NCBI GenBank assembly: GCA_017744515.1
Contig: JAGIBF010000074.1
Span: 1-40,053, forward strand
Direction: 5' to 3'
Source: Niastella sp.
GTDB lineage: Bacteria; Bacteroidota; Bacteroidia; Chitinophagales; Chitinophagaceae
DNA length: 40,053 nucleotides
The translations under genes and the position numbers were made by a program. Below, piece by piece: positions 24,472-35,600 of the stretch. The stretch's first letter is position 1, and each line of letters opens with the position of its first letter. The notes beneath the pieces were generated by a model, which did not search any database, was not told the DNA's origin, and saw nothing but the letters and a program-made list of their open reading frames with translations.

Positions 24472-24732
24472 TTATACATTCGCGGCAAGTGTTCTGATCT
24501 TACTTTCCGTTGCAACATTTTTATTGATAATGTTGCGCCATATATATGCAAGTACTTCCCTGGGCACTATGGAATTTGATCGTGCAGGTCTTAGCGCCAA
24601 CAAAGAATCATAAGCTTTATTAAGGAACACAAGTTGACCAACATCGGTTTTAGCACTTTCGTAGCCAAGTGCTTTCAACACCTCTCCGAGCTGCTTGTAG
24701 TTTAATTTGATATCGTTATTTATGTGGAACAA
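24472..24732 (-). CDS. Small protein without ATG start, HicA-like appearance; possible remnant
   Basis: An 86-residue open frame that reads like real protein (LNYKQLGEVLKALGYESAK, DSLLALRPARSN). The N-terminal pattern, a helix KQLGEVLKALGY followed by short strands, recalls the HicA/YcfA double-stranded-RNA-binding fold, but the conserved active-site His (GSHH) is absent. No partner antitoxin gene is visible. The sequence contains no Met codon. Translation would need TTG at 24732 or an even rarer start, and the frame closes 6 codons upstream. It may be a fragment of a decayed gene. It lies 7 bases from the stop of the sensor kinase, facing it. Confidence 0.4.
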   Translation of the reverse strand: MFHINNDIKLNYKQLGEVLKALGYESAKTDVGQLVFLNKAYDSLLALRPARSNSIVPREVLAYIWRNIINKNVATESKIRTLAANV

Positions 24733-25299
24733 TCTTAAAATGATTGGTTACTCAAATTAAAGAGTACTTTGATACCACCCTAACCACAGGAGTTTTAAAT
24801 TAGCTATGCAGGTTGTGAAAGGTGATAACACGATCAGTGTCCAGTCGAAGTTGGCCGTATAGCAAAGAATCCAGGAAAGATATTTTACCACCCGAAATGC
24901 TGTAGGAACCTAATCCGGTAAACGGGTAGCGCTCATATATATATTTTGGTGTATGCCGTTGTTCCACAAAGCCAGCTACCACTAACTGGTAATTTTTCAA
25001 TCCCTGTTAAAAATCCCCTAAAACCGGTATATGACCTCCCTACCCGCCGGACTATATTGCAGCTTGAAGTTAAGTAATGTAGTTCGTCGGATTTAATAAT
25101 CAAAAAACATAGAGCGGCTTATAAATAATGATATTTATGAGTATGTTTGCGATCAACCCCTATCCTTCCTATCGAATCACCAGCTTATTAGTACTGTTTT
25201 CATTTTCCGGTCTTCTGTAATAGTCCCCTCCTATTAAAGTGCCGCAGTACTCAAAACCAGTCTTATACAAGCCACTTTTTTAACCTATACTTTTTTGTT
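24733..25299. other. Gene-poor stretch with decayed coding signals
   Basis: 567 AT-rich bases. A minus-strand 66-residue frame (24800-25000) contains protein-like sequence (KYIYERYPFTGLGSYSISGG, DSLLYGQLRLDTD) but has only a TTG start and no recognisable domain. It may be a remnant. A perfect plus-strand -7 box, TATGTTTG, is at 25142-25149, upstream of the beta-helix gene. No terminator, RNA gene or repeat was seen. Confidence 0.5.
25142..25149 (+). promoter_or_regulatory. Possible -7 box of the surface-protein cluster
   Basis: TATGTTTG is a perfect TAnnTTTG, 150 bases before the start of the beta-helix gene. No -33 element lies at the normal distance. Confidence 0.3.
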
Positions 25300-26373
25300 A
25301 TGAAAAGAGCATTTACTCTTTTGGCCATTCTTTGTGCCTTACTGAACAGCCAAAACACTTTTGCCAAGATCTGGCGATTGAACAACAATCCCGGCGTTAC
25401 TGCCGACTTCACCGATCTTCAATCTGCCCATGCGGGCGCTGCTTCGGGGGATACGCTTCACCTCGAGGGTTCTCCCAATGGATATGGAAGTGTTACTTTC
25501 ACCAAGAAGCTAATCGTGCTGGGACCTGGTTACTTCCTGGATGAAAATGCCGGCAGCCAGTCATTCTTACAGACTGCTAAGGTAAGTGGTATCACTTTCA
25601 GCATGGGTTCACAAGGTTCGATAGTCATGGGGCTCGACTTTCTGGGCGCCGGCATTGCCGTTCATACTGATGACATCATCATCCGCCGCAACAAGTTTTG
25701 CTCCCCGGGCAATAACATTCCCGATTGGAGCACAGGCACTATCAATGTGTATTATCATAGCGATAATAGCAACATTCCTGCTAACAATATTATTATCTCC
25801 CAGAACTATGGCCTTAAAATATTTGTCAACAACCCTTCCACCGGCATACTTATCACCAACAATTATATTAGTGTTAATGCCTGGGAGGGTGATGGATCCG
25901 GCGGTAATTGCCTGGCCACACATGCCAGTGCCATCATCCTGGTGCAGAACAATCTCTTCCGTCGCGGTAAGGTGACCACCTACAACAGCAACTTCACCAA
26001 TAACATTATGTACGCCGGTTTTTTTGAAGGCACCGGCAATTTATATTCCAACAACGTTGCCAGCGGTACTCAGTTTGGCAACGCCAATGGTAACCAGCAG
26101 AACATCGTGATGACGAATGTGTTTGTAGGCGCTGGTACCGGTGTATCTACCGATGGACAGTGGAAACTGAAAGCCGGTTCTCCTGCACTGGGCGCCGGTT
26201 ATGGCAGCACGGCACAGAACCCGATCGATGCAGGTATGTATGGCGGCCAAAGCGCTTACATTCTGGCTGGTATGCCACCGATGCCTGCTATCTACTCTTT
26301 CGAGGTGCAGCCCATCGGCAGCAATTCAGATCCTATCGATGTAAAGGTGAAAGTGAAATCTGCGGGAAACTGA
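25300..26373 (+). CDS. Secreted right-handed beta-helix protein of the surface cluster
   Basis: A 357-residue exported protein. The signal peptide (1-22) ends near TFA followed by KIWRLNNNPG. Residues about 35-310 form a parallel beta-helix: FTDLQSAHAGAASGDTLHLE, TKKLIVLGPGYFLDENAG, DIIIRRNKFCSPGN, NIIISQNYG, GILITNNYI, and the common closing segment GQWKLKAGSPALGAG with DAGMYGG. There is no catalytic signature and no T9SS sorting domain. It is followed after 238 bases, with no recognised promoter or terminator between, by the giant surface protein. It may therefore be co-transcribed and part of the same surface structure. Function is otherwise unknown. Confidence 0.78.
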   Translation: MKRAFTLLAILCALLNSQNTFAKIWRLNNNPGVTADFTDLQSAHAGAASGDTLHLEGSPNGYGSVTFTKKLIVLGPGYFLDENAGSQSFLQTAKVSGITFSMGSQGSIVMGLDFLGAGIAVHTDDIIIRRNKFCSPGNNIPDWSTGTINVYYHSDNSNIPANNIIISQNYGLKIFVNNPSTGILITNNYISVNAWEGDGSGGNCLATHASAIILVQNNLFRRGKVTTYNSNFTNNIMYAGFFEGTGNLYSNNVASGTQFGNANGNQQNIVMTNVFVGAGTGVSTDGQWKLKAGSPALGAGYGSTAQNPIDAGMYGGQSAYILAGMPPMPAIYSFEVQPIGSNSDPIDVKVKVKSAGN

Positions 26374-26466
26374 GTTGTGAGTGCTGAGTAGTGAGTTGTG
26401 AGTGCGTTTGCTTCGACCCTTCGACAGGCTCAGGGTGACAGGAAGATACAATGTTCAGGGTGACAA
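26371..26466. repeat. Intergenic repeats before the giant gene
   Basis: Two direct copies of TGAGTTGTGAGTGC (26371-26384 and 26392-26405) are followed by TTCGACAGGCTCAGGGTGACA (26420-26440) and a partial copy TTCAGGGTGACA (about 26454-26465). The latter is the third locus of the dispersed repeat in this window. Confidence 0.8.
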
Positions 26467-26611
26467 GGAAGACAAGGTGATAGCGCTCAGCATAACAACG
26501 TTTCTGACAGATAATTCTATTAAAGTATGACAGGCATGCCCTGCCCGGGTGCTCCTGTCGTGCAATTGATAAACCCGTAAAACGGGGTCCCTTCCGACCA
26601 ACACTTTTTTT

Positions 26612-29600
26612 ATGCGAACCTTTCTACAACAGGCGTATAAATGTTTTATTGCCTTTCTGATCCCGGCATTGGCATTATTGACCAATGCCCAGGCACAATC
26701 CATCACGAAGGTGGAGTATTTTATAGATACCGATCCCGGATTCGGAAGGGGCACCGCCGTAGCGGTGACGCCTGGTACTGATGTTACCGCCAGCTTCCAG
26801 ATAAACCTCAATGCTTTTTCTTCCGGCTTCCACTACCTGTATACGCGTGGTTTTATTCCACCTTACCAGGTAACGGAAAACGGCAGCCCGGTTACCAAAG
26901 GCGGGTGGTCGCTCACGAATGTGCGCGTCTTTTATAAAGAAGATTTCACTACGGTCAATAACCCCGCGAGTAATATTACCAGCGGGGAATATTTCGTAGA
27001 TACAGACCCTGGCATCGGGAGGGGAACTCCTCTGTCCTTTACAGGAGGCCTTGACCTGACCAATGTTTCTTTTGCTTTTGATATTACTGCTTACACGCCA
27101 GGTTTCCACAACCTGTATGTGCGCTTCAGGAATGCCAACGGCACCTGGGGCCTTACGAATATCAGGACATTCTATAAAGAGAACCTTTCTACTTCCACCG
27201 GCGTTGTGCCCAATGTGGTGAAGGGTGAATATTACCTCGATACCGATCCTGGTTTCGGTAATGGTATCAATATTCCGGTAACACCCGGCACAGACCTTAC
27301 CACGATTGCTTTTACCGCCGATGTGAGCAGCCTCGCGACAGGCTTCCACCGTATTCATACCCGTTTCAGGGATGCGAATGGTAAATGGAGCATTACCAAC
27401 AACCTCGCTTTCTATAAAGATGCCGCCATAAACGGCAACCCCACTCCTTCCAACATTGTAAAGCTGGAGTACTTCGTAGATACCGATCCCGGCTTTGGCA
27501 AGGGTACGAATGTGCCCGTGACGCCTGGCATCGACCTCAACAATATCAGCTTTACGCTGAATATGGATAATATTTCCATCGGTAATCACAAGCTGTATCT
27601 CCGCGCCATTGATGCAAGGGGCTCCTGGAGCCTTACCAACCTGGGCGATTTCAAAGTAGATCCGCCTTCTGAACTTATTATCACCGTAGGCACCATTTCC
27701 AGCCCGCTTTGTGCAGGTGGCCCTGTGGCTGTTCCTTTCAGCGTGAATGCGCCTTTCGGCAGCAACAATGTCTTTACTGCACAATTGTCTGACGGCAATG
27801 GCAATTTCAATAACCCTACTAATATAGGTACACTTACCGGTCGCGAATCGGACACTATCGATGCGACTATTCCTGCCTATTTCGGCGCCGGAGCCAACTA
27901 TCGCATACGTGTGATCGCCAATTCGCCCAACGACACCAGTGGCGCCAATACAACGGCATTGCGCATCATGCGTACGCCGGAAAACTTCGGCATCAATGGT
28001 ATTACTACCACTTGTACAGGCGAGCAGGTGTACACTGCCAGCAATATTGCCGGAGCTGAATATAAATTCGAATGGAGCATCGATGGCGGCGGCACAATAG
28101 ATACTTCCGGTGCTACTGCTACCATCAACTGGACTGCGGGCGGACCTCATGTAATTACACTCAAGGTTTCCAATAGCTGCGGCAGCAATACGGTGACACG
28201 CAATGTGTTTGTATATACGCGTGTACCACAAACCAAACCCGTGATCACTGTCAATGGCCGCAACCTGAGCATACCGGGCTATACAGCCGCCGACAGCGCG
28301 AATGGCTATCAGTGGTACAGAAATGGAGCGGCTATAGCAGGCGCTACCGGTACCGGCTACAATGCTGCACAGGATGGCAGCTATACAGCTGCTTATACCA
28401 ACACCTGTGGAGCAGGCCCGCAATCGAACCCCGTCACTTTTGCCGGTGAACGCCAGAACCAGACCATCACTTTCCCCACTGTTCCTGCATTGAACTTTGG
28501 TGATGGCTACGTGGTGTTGCAGGCTACTACTACTTCAGGCCTGGCTATTACCTACAACATTGTGAGTGGTCCTGGTACGCTGAAGAATGATACGCTCACT
28601 GCAACCGGTGCAGGCACCATTGTGGTAAGGGCCTTCCAGGCAGGTAATGAAGATTATAATGAGGCTTCTGCTACGATCAACATTGTGGTAAACGCCATCC
28701 CTGCTACCCTCACTTTCAGCAACCTGACGCAGGTATATAATGGTAATCCAAGGACACCTGGTGTAACCACCAATCCTGCCGGATTGCCCATAAGCTATAC
28801 ATTTGACGGCAGCGCCAGCGCTCCTGTGAATGCAGGTGCTTACAAAGTGATCGCTACCATCAACCACCCCAACTATACGGGCAAGGACAGCGCTACTTTC
28901 ACTATTTCAAAGGCTACACAAAGCATTACGCTGGGTGTAACGCCTGATAAGGTAGTAGGCAGTGCGCCGTTCAAATTGATCGTGAATGCTTCTTCCGGTC
29001 TGCCGGTAAGTTTAAGCCTGGTAACCAACCCGGCTGGTATTGCCACGCTGTCTACCGATACTGTTACTATTATCGGTGCTGGTATGGCCGTAATCAAAGC
29101 CAACCAGACTGGTAATGCCAATTACAATGCAGCGCCTGAGGTTGTCGACACTTTCTTAATTGTACAAACGCCGGATCTTGCTGTACAGAATGTAACGTCG
29201 CCTGTTACCACCGTTGCTCCCAACGATGTAGTAACCATCAACTGGCGTGTGAGCAATATCGGTACGGGTGCTTCGGCTTCGGACTGGACAGAGCGCATTT
29301 ATATGCAATCTTCTACAGGCCAGAACCGCACGCTGATACAAGCAGTAAATTATACGAATGCTTCCCCGCTGAATGCAGGCGCCTTTGTGAACAGAACTGC
29401 TACTGTCACCATCCCTGCTTTGTTCGACATCGGCAGCACGGGTGTATTTGTAGTTGAATTGTTGCCCGGCACTTCTGTACAGGAAGCTCCCGGCAGCCAG
29501 GATAACAATACCGGTGTGCAGCAAACTACCTGGACTACCAGCAAGCTGCTGACACTGGAGCTCTCTGCACCGCAGATCACTGAAGGCGCAGCGGCTATTA

Positions 29601-32600
29601 CCGGCACTGTAAGAAGAACAGGCGCCATGGCCGATGCACTGACCGTGAACCTGTCGGTATCCAATCCTGCGAGGATCACCTTGCCGGCAACTGTTACCAT
29701 CCCTGCCGGACAAGCCGGTATCACCTTCAGCGTTGCTGTGCCTGACAATGCAACTATCGAAGCCACCTTAAGCGACAGCATACAAGCTACTGCAACCGGC
29801 TATGGCAGTGCGAAAGTGAAGCTGCAGGTAATAGATAACGATCAACCTGCACTTACGATCACCAACATGCCAACGGAAGCGATGGAAGGTACTACTGTTA
29901 CCTTCCGGGTAAATACCAACCTTGCTCCTGCTACACCGCTGCAAGTGTTCCTGACTTCCAGCAATGCGGCCCGCTTCCCTGTACCTGCTTCTGTGACCAT
30001 TGCAGCCGGCGCGCTGTATGCAGAAGTGCCGGTAACGCTGGCACAGGACAATATTCCTGAGATCACCGCTACTGTAAATATCAATGCAGGTGCGGCCAAC
30101 CACAGTGCAGCCACTGCCAGCATCAGTGTCACCGACGATGATGTGCCTGGCCTGGAACTGGTACTGGAAACAAATCTTGTTTCTGAAGGCGCCGGTGCAT
30201 TTGCCACCAAGGCAACGCTTCGCCGTGCGGCCAACAGCCCCAATACTGCCTTTACGGCCAATCTCTCTGCCAGCCTGCCCAATACGTTGATCCTGCCACC
30301 GAGCATATCCCTGGCAGCCGGTCAAAACGAAAAGACATTCAATGTAGGTGTGGTAGATAACACACTCGCCGATGGTCAACGTGTAGTTGCCATTACAGCG
30401 GCCGTGTTTGTAAACTCGTGTGGTTGCAGCGCTCCGCCTACAACAGCGGGCCATGTATCTGCCAACCTCACCATCACCGACAATGACGGACAAACGCTGA
30501 CCATCACTGCTCCTGTACTGACCTTACCGGAAGGCATGAGCAATGCCGGCACCATCCGCATCACGCGCAACTCCGATGTTACCGCAGGTATGCTGGTGCA
30601 GCTGACTTCTTCCAATACGAATGAAGCTACTGTGCCTCCTTCTGTGCTGATACCAGCCGGTGCTGCTTATGTGGATGTACCTGTAACGACTATCAACGAT
30701 GGTATTCCTGATGGTGATCAGCAGGTATACTTCCAGGCTACAGCCAACGGATTCTCTACCGGCTCTATCTGGGTAATTGTATCGGACCGTAACAAACCCG
30801 ATCTGCAAGTGCCTATCGCCAAGCTGAACAATCCGGTCGTACAAGCCATGACCGTGTTCAACTACCAGCTCACCGTGACCAATACCGGCTTCTCCACTGC
30901 ACCTGCGGGCGTGAAAGTGCGTGGTTATCTTTCAAGGGATAATGTGTATGACTATGCCGATACGCTTGTATCGGAAGATGTGATCAATACGCCGATACCA
31001 GCCGGTCAAAATGCACAGGTAGTGAATGCCGTGCAAATGCCAAACCTGCCTGGTCAGTACAAACTGATCTATGTGGTGAACCCTGACCAGACCATGGAAG
31101 AATTGCTGACTACCAACAATACTTCTGCTCCGGTGAATGTGACCATCAATCCTGATTACACTGCGACAGCTGTCGTGAATGCCACTTACTTCCTGAAGGG
31201 TGCCACCATCCCTGTAACGGGTGTGGCCACCAGGACCAATGGTACGCCGGCTGCCAATTCAAAAGTGGAAGTGTATATCATCACGAATGGCCTGCGCAGG
31301 GAACTGATCGCGACAACCGATGCCAGTGGTAACTATACTACCGAGTTCAAGCCGCTGACCAACGAAGCGGGTCATTATATAGTGGGCGCCAGCTACCCTG
31401 ATCTGGGTGCTACTGCCGAGCAGGACAACTTCGATATCATGGGTGTGCAGGTTAACAATGGTACGCCTGTACAATTCAAAGTAATGCTCAACGAACAGCT
31501 GACAGGCACTTTCCCTGTACAGAATGTGAGCAATAAATCTCTTGCCAACTTTACACTGAAACCGATAGCACTGCCTAATGGCGCTACCATGCGCTTCGAC
31601 ACTGTGGCGGTACTGGCTGGCAACACCACTGTTCAGCTTGGTTATAAAGTGACCGGCACTGTTCTTTCTGCCGGCAACTACTACGAACTGACCAACCTGC
31701 AGGCTATTGCCACAGAGGGTAACATACAACAAGTACCTGTGTTCTACTATTGCCAGGCACAGCAGGCTTATATCGTTTCGAACTTGTCGAGAATAGATGT
31801 AACGGCTTCTACTGCCGGTGGCGACCGCGTGGTCAGCTTTATGCTTACCAATAAGGGTGCCGGTGCAGGCGCCATCACGGTGAGCCTGCCGCAGGTGAAC
31901 TGGCTTACCAATGTAACGCCGCTTACGTTGCCAGCACTGGCAACCGGTGATACAGCCATCGTGGTGGTGAAATTCAAACCGCTGGATGAAGTGCCGTTCA
32001 ACTATCCCATTACCGGCACCATCGCCATCAGCACGCAGAACGGTAATAGCTTCGGCTTACCATTCACTTTCGAGAAGAAGTCGGAATCGAAGGGTACTGC
32101 CAAGGTTACCGTCACCAACCAATTCACTTATTATTCTCAGGATGCACCTAAAGTGGCTGATGCGCATGTAACGATCAAAAACTACTTCACCGGTGAAGTG
32201 TATGCAGAGGGCAACACCAATGGGTCCGGTGAATTCACTGCGGCCAACTTACCTGAAGGTAAACACCGCGTTGTAGTAGAGAAGGAAAAACACCTGCCCT
32301 TCAACGGTACCGTTACCATCAATCCGGGCCAAACGACTGCCGTGAATGCGTTTATCAACTACCAGGCCATCACGTTCAGCTGGACTGTGGTGCCTACCGG
32401 TATCGAGGATCAGTATGATATTACGCTCACTACACAATTCGAGACGCATGTACCTATGCCTGTGGTGACTATCGATATGCCGAAGAATATGCCTGCGCTT
32501 TCCGGCACAGAAACATATGCCTTCAACGTAACACTTACGAATCATGGTCTAATTGCAGCAGAGAATGTAGAGCTGCAATTACCCAAAGACGATGCAGAAT

Positions 32601-35600
32601 ATGAATATATCACCAACTATGTAACCGGCACACTGCCTGCGCAATCGAGCATACAGGTGCCTGTGATCCTGCGCCGCCGTGGCACGCCATTGCCTGGTGG
32701 CCGTGTAGGGCGCTCCCTCGCCAGCTTTGCGGGCCTCAGTGGCTATAATGCACGCACCACTGGTACCACTTGTCAGGATTATGCAGTAGTACTGTACGTG
32801 TACAAGTGCGAACTGGCTACCGGTCTGTGGCAGAAAGTGGGTTCTCTGATCAATTACCAGGGCCGTAGCTGTACGGGTCCTGTGACAGGTATCGTGGAAG
32901 GTGTGTTTGATGGCGGCGGCTATCCCAACCCTGGCCCTGGTACTGTATGGTATATTCCTTGTGAGCTTTGTGAAGTACCAGGATGGGGCCCCTCAGCCTA
33001 TACACCGCCTGCGTATACTGAAGAGAAGAAGAGCTGTATGCAGTGTATCAATGATATGATCGGCGCTGCCTTCTCCTGTGGTCTGCCGGGTGGCAGTGTT
33101 GGTGGGCCATTAACGTGTATCAATGGCACCCGCATGGAAAATGGCGAGTGGACAGATTATCTCAAATGCTTCATACCAGTGCCTCCCATCATCGATTGTC
33201 CGAAGAGCATCATCGACGCCATCAATACCTGTATGAGTACAGGTGTAGGTGGTGGCAGGATGACGAAAAGCACCAATGCGCGGGAAACCAGCGGCATCAA
33301 TGAAGTATTCCTGCAGATCAGGGACGACTTACAATTTACTATAGACGGATTTGCCTTACTTGAAAAATGGTCGAAGGAATACATGGGTGACATCCTGAAC
33401 ACGGGCGCCTGGAGTGATCTGCAAAACATGCTGCCTGAAATCGGCAACCTCGATTCTATTACCCCTGCCAAGCAAGCCACTATACTGGCTGCCATGACAG
33501 GTTATGATATACAGCCTGCTGCACTGCAAGCATTCTTTACAAGATGGAATACTTCTCTCTATGCGAGAAGCCAGGGAGTATTGGCGCCCAATGCGCAATA
33601 CCCCAACATCATCAACTGGAACAATGTCAAGATCTGGGCCGACTCCTTCATTATCAGGCATAATACTGCTATCGACAGGGGCTTCAAGTCGCTCGATGAT
33701 ATGTACCGGAAAACAAGGGCCGACCTTGACCAGATCCTCGATCAACAAAGCAACCAGGCAGTGTGCGCTTCTGTAACTGTACAGCTCAGCCAGCAACTGA
33801 CCATGACACGTGAAGCTTTTGAAGGCACATTGGAGATCTTCAACGGTCACCCAACTGATGCGATGGATTCACTGAGTGTAACATTGCAGATCACCGATGA
33901 GAATGGTGTTCCGAGCAATGGCCTGTTCGAGATACAAACGAAGAGCCTGAACAACCTGGCCAACGTAACCGGTACGGGCGTGATCGCCTCTCAACAACGT
34001 GGCTCTGTGAAGTTCCTCTTCATTCCTGAGATCGGTGCAGCACCGCAAGCGCCCAAGGTGTACAACTTCAGCGGCTTTGTAAGGTATTGGGACCCGTATG
34101 CGAAAGCTATGGTAAACATGCCGCTCTCGCAAGTGCCGCTGACGGTGAACCCGAGCCCGAACCTGATGCTGCATTACTTTATGCAACGTAATATCATGGG
34201 TGATGACCCGCTCACCACACCAGCTATCGAACCTTCTGAACCTGCAGAGCTGGCCGTGATGGTGGAGAATCAGGGTTATGGACCTGCTGTGAATATGATG
34301 ATCTCTTCTGCACAGCCGAAGATCATCGAGAATGAGAAAGGTCTTGCGATCAACTTCGAACTGATCGGCTCAAACCTGCAAGGTCAACCAAAGAATATGG
34401 GTGTTATCGATATCAACTTCGGTACTATTCCTGCACTGACCACCCGCATCGGCCAATGGTACTTCACCAGCTCATTGCTGGGTAAGTTCATCAGCTATGA
34501 GGCCAGTGTGGTTCATGCCAACAGCTTTGGCAATCCAGACCTCAGCCTCGTGAAGGGTATCAAACTACACGAACTGACGAAGAGTATCAAAGCATACGGT
34601 TCACTGGAAGATGGCATTACCGACTTCCTGGTAAATGATCTCTTCGATGTGAATGATGTGCCGGATATGATCTACTTCTCGCAAGGGAATAAGACATCGG
34701 CCGTAAGCCCCGCCACTTCCGGCAGCTTCTCGGGTAATGTATCCGCTCCGACCTTTACCAATACGCTGACGGTGACGCCTTCGGTAGCCGGCTGGAATTA
34801 TATCAAGCTCGATGACCCGGGTAATAAGCAATTCGAGCTGGTAAGTGTAACACGTGCCGATGGACAGGTGATACCGCTGAACAATGCATGGCTCACGTAT
34901 GTGACCTTGCCGGTAAGCCGTCCGCCAGTATATGAAAACAAGTTCCACTTCGTAGATACGTTCTCTACACAGGCTGCTACCACTTACACCATCGTGTGGA
35001 AAGCCAAGAGCACCAATAAACCTGAGGTAGTAAGCATCAACGGTGCACCTGCACAGGTATCGGCTACCCAAGTGAAAGAGCTAACCGTGGTGTTCAACAA
35101 GGCTATCGATCCTACGACCTTTACGAAGGACGACCTGACGCTGACCTTCCAGGGAGGCGCCAACCTGATCGATAATTCAGTAGTGATCACACAAGTTGAC
35201 TCTGCTACCTTCAAGGTAAACCTGACCAGCCTCACTACCGGTAATGGCTTCTACGCCTTTACGGCACAGGCAGCCGGTGTAACCGACCTGTTTGGCACTG
35301 CCGGTGAAGTTGGTAAGCAAGTGACCTGGTCGCAGTTCCTGAACGTGCCCACCGTGGAAGCCTTCCTGGCTATCCCGGCCAGCCGCAGGGCTAAAGCCTT
35401 CGACACGCTGAATGTACTGTTCAACCTGCCGATCGATGTGGCTACTGTGACGCCGGCCCGCTTTACCATCACCAAAGAGGGTGTAACGCAAAGTGGTTCG
35501 CTGGTGATCGATTCGGTAAGGGCAGATCATAAACTGTTCTACCTCTCTGGTCTTGGCAATATCCTTACTACCAGCGGCAACTATGTACTGACAGTAGACC

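Noticed and set aside
26675..28423. 582-codon open frame antisense to the giant gene
   Set aside because: It is the reverse shadow of repeat-rich coding sequence, has no domain, and its composition (many C, R, I, G) is typical of antisense frames. Other long minus-strand frames within the giant gene were rejected for the same reason.
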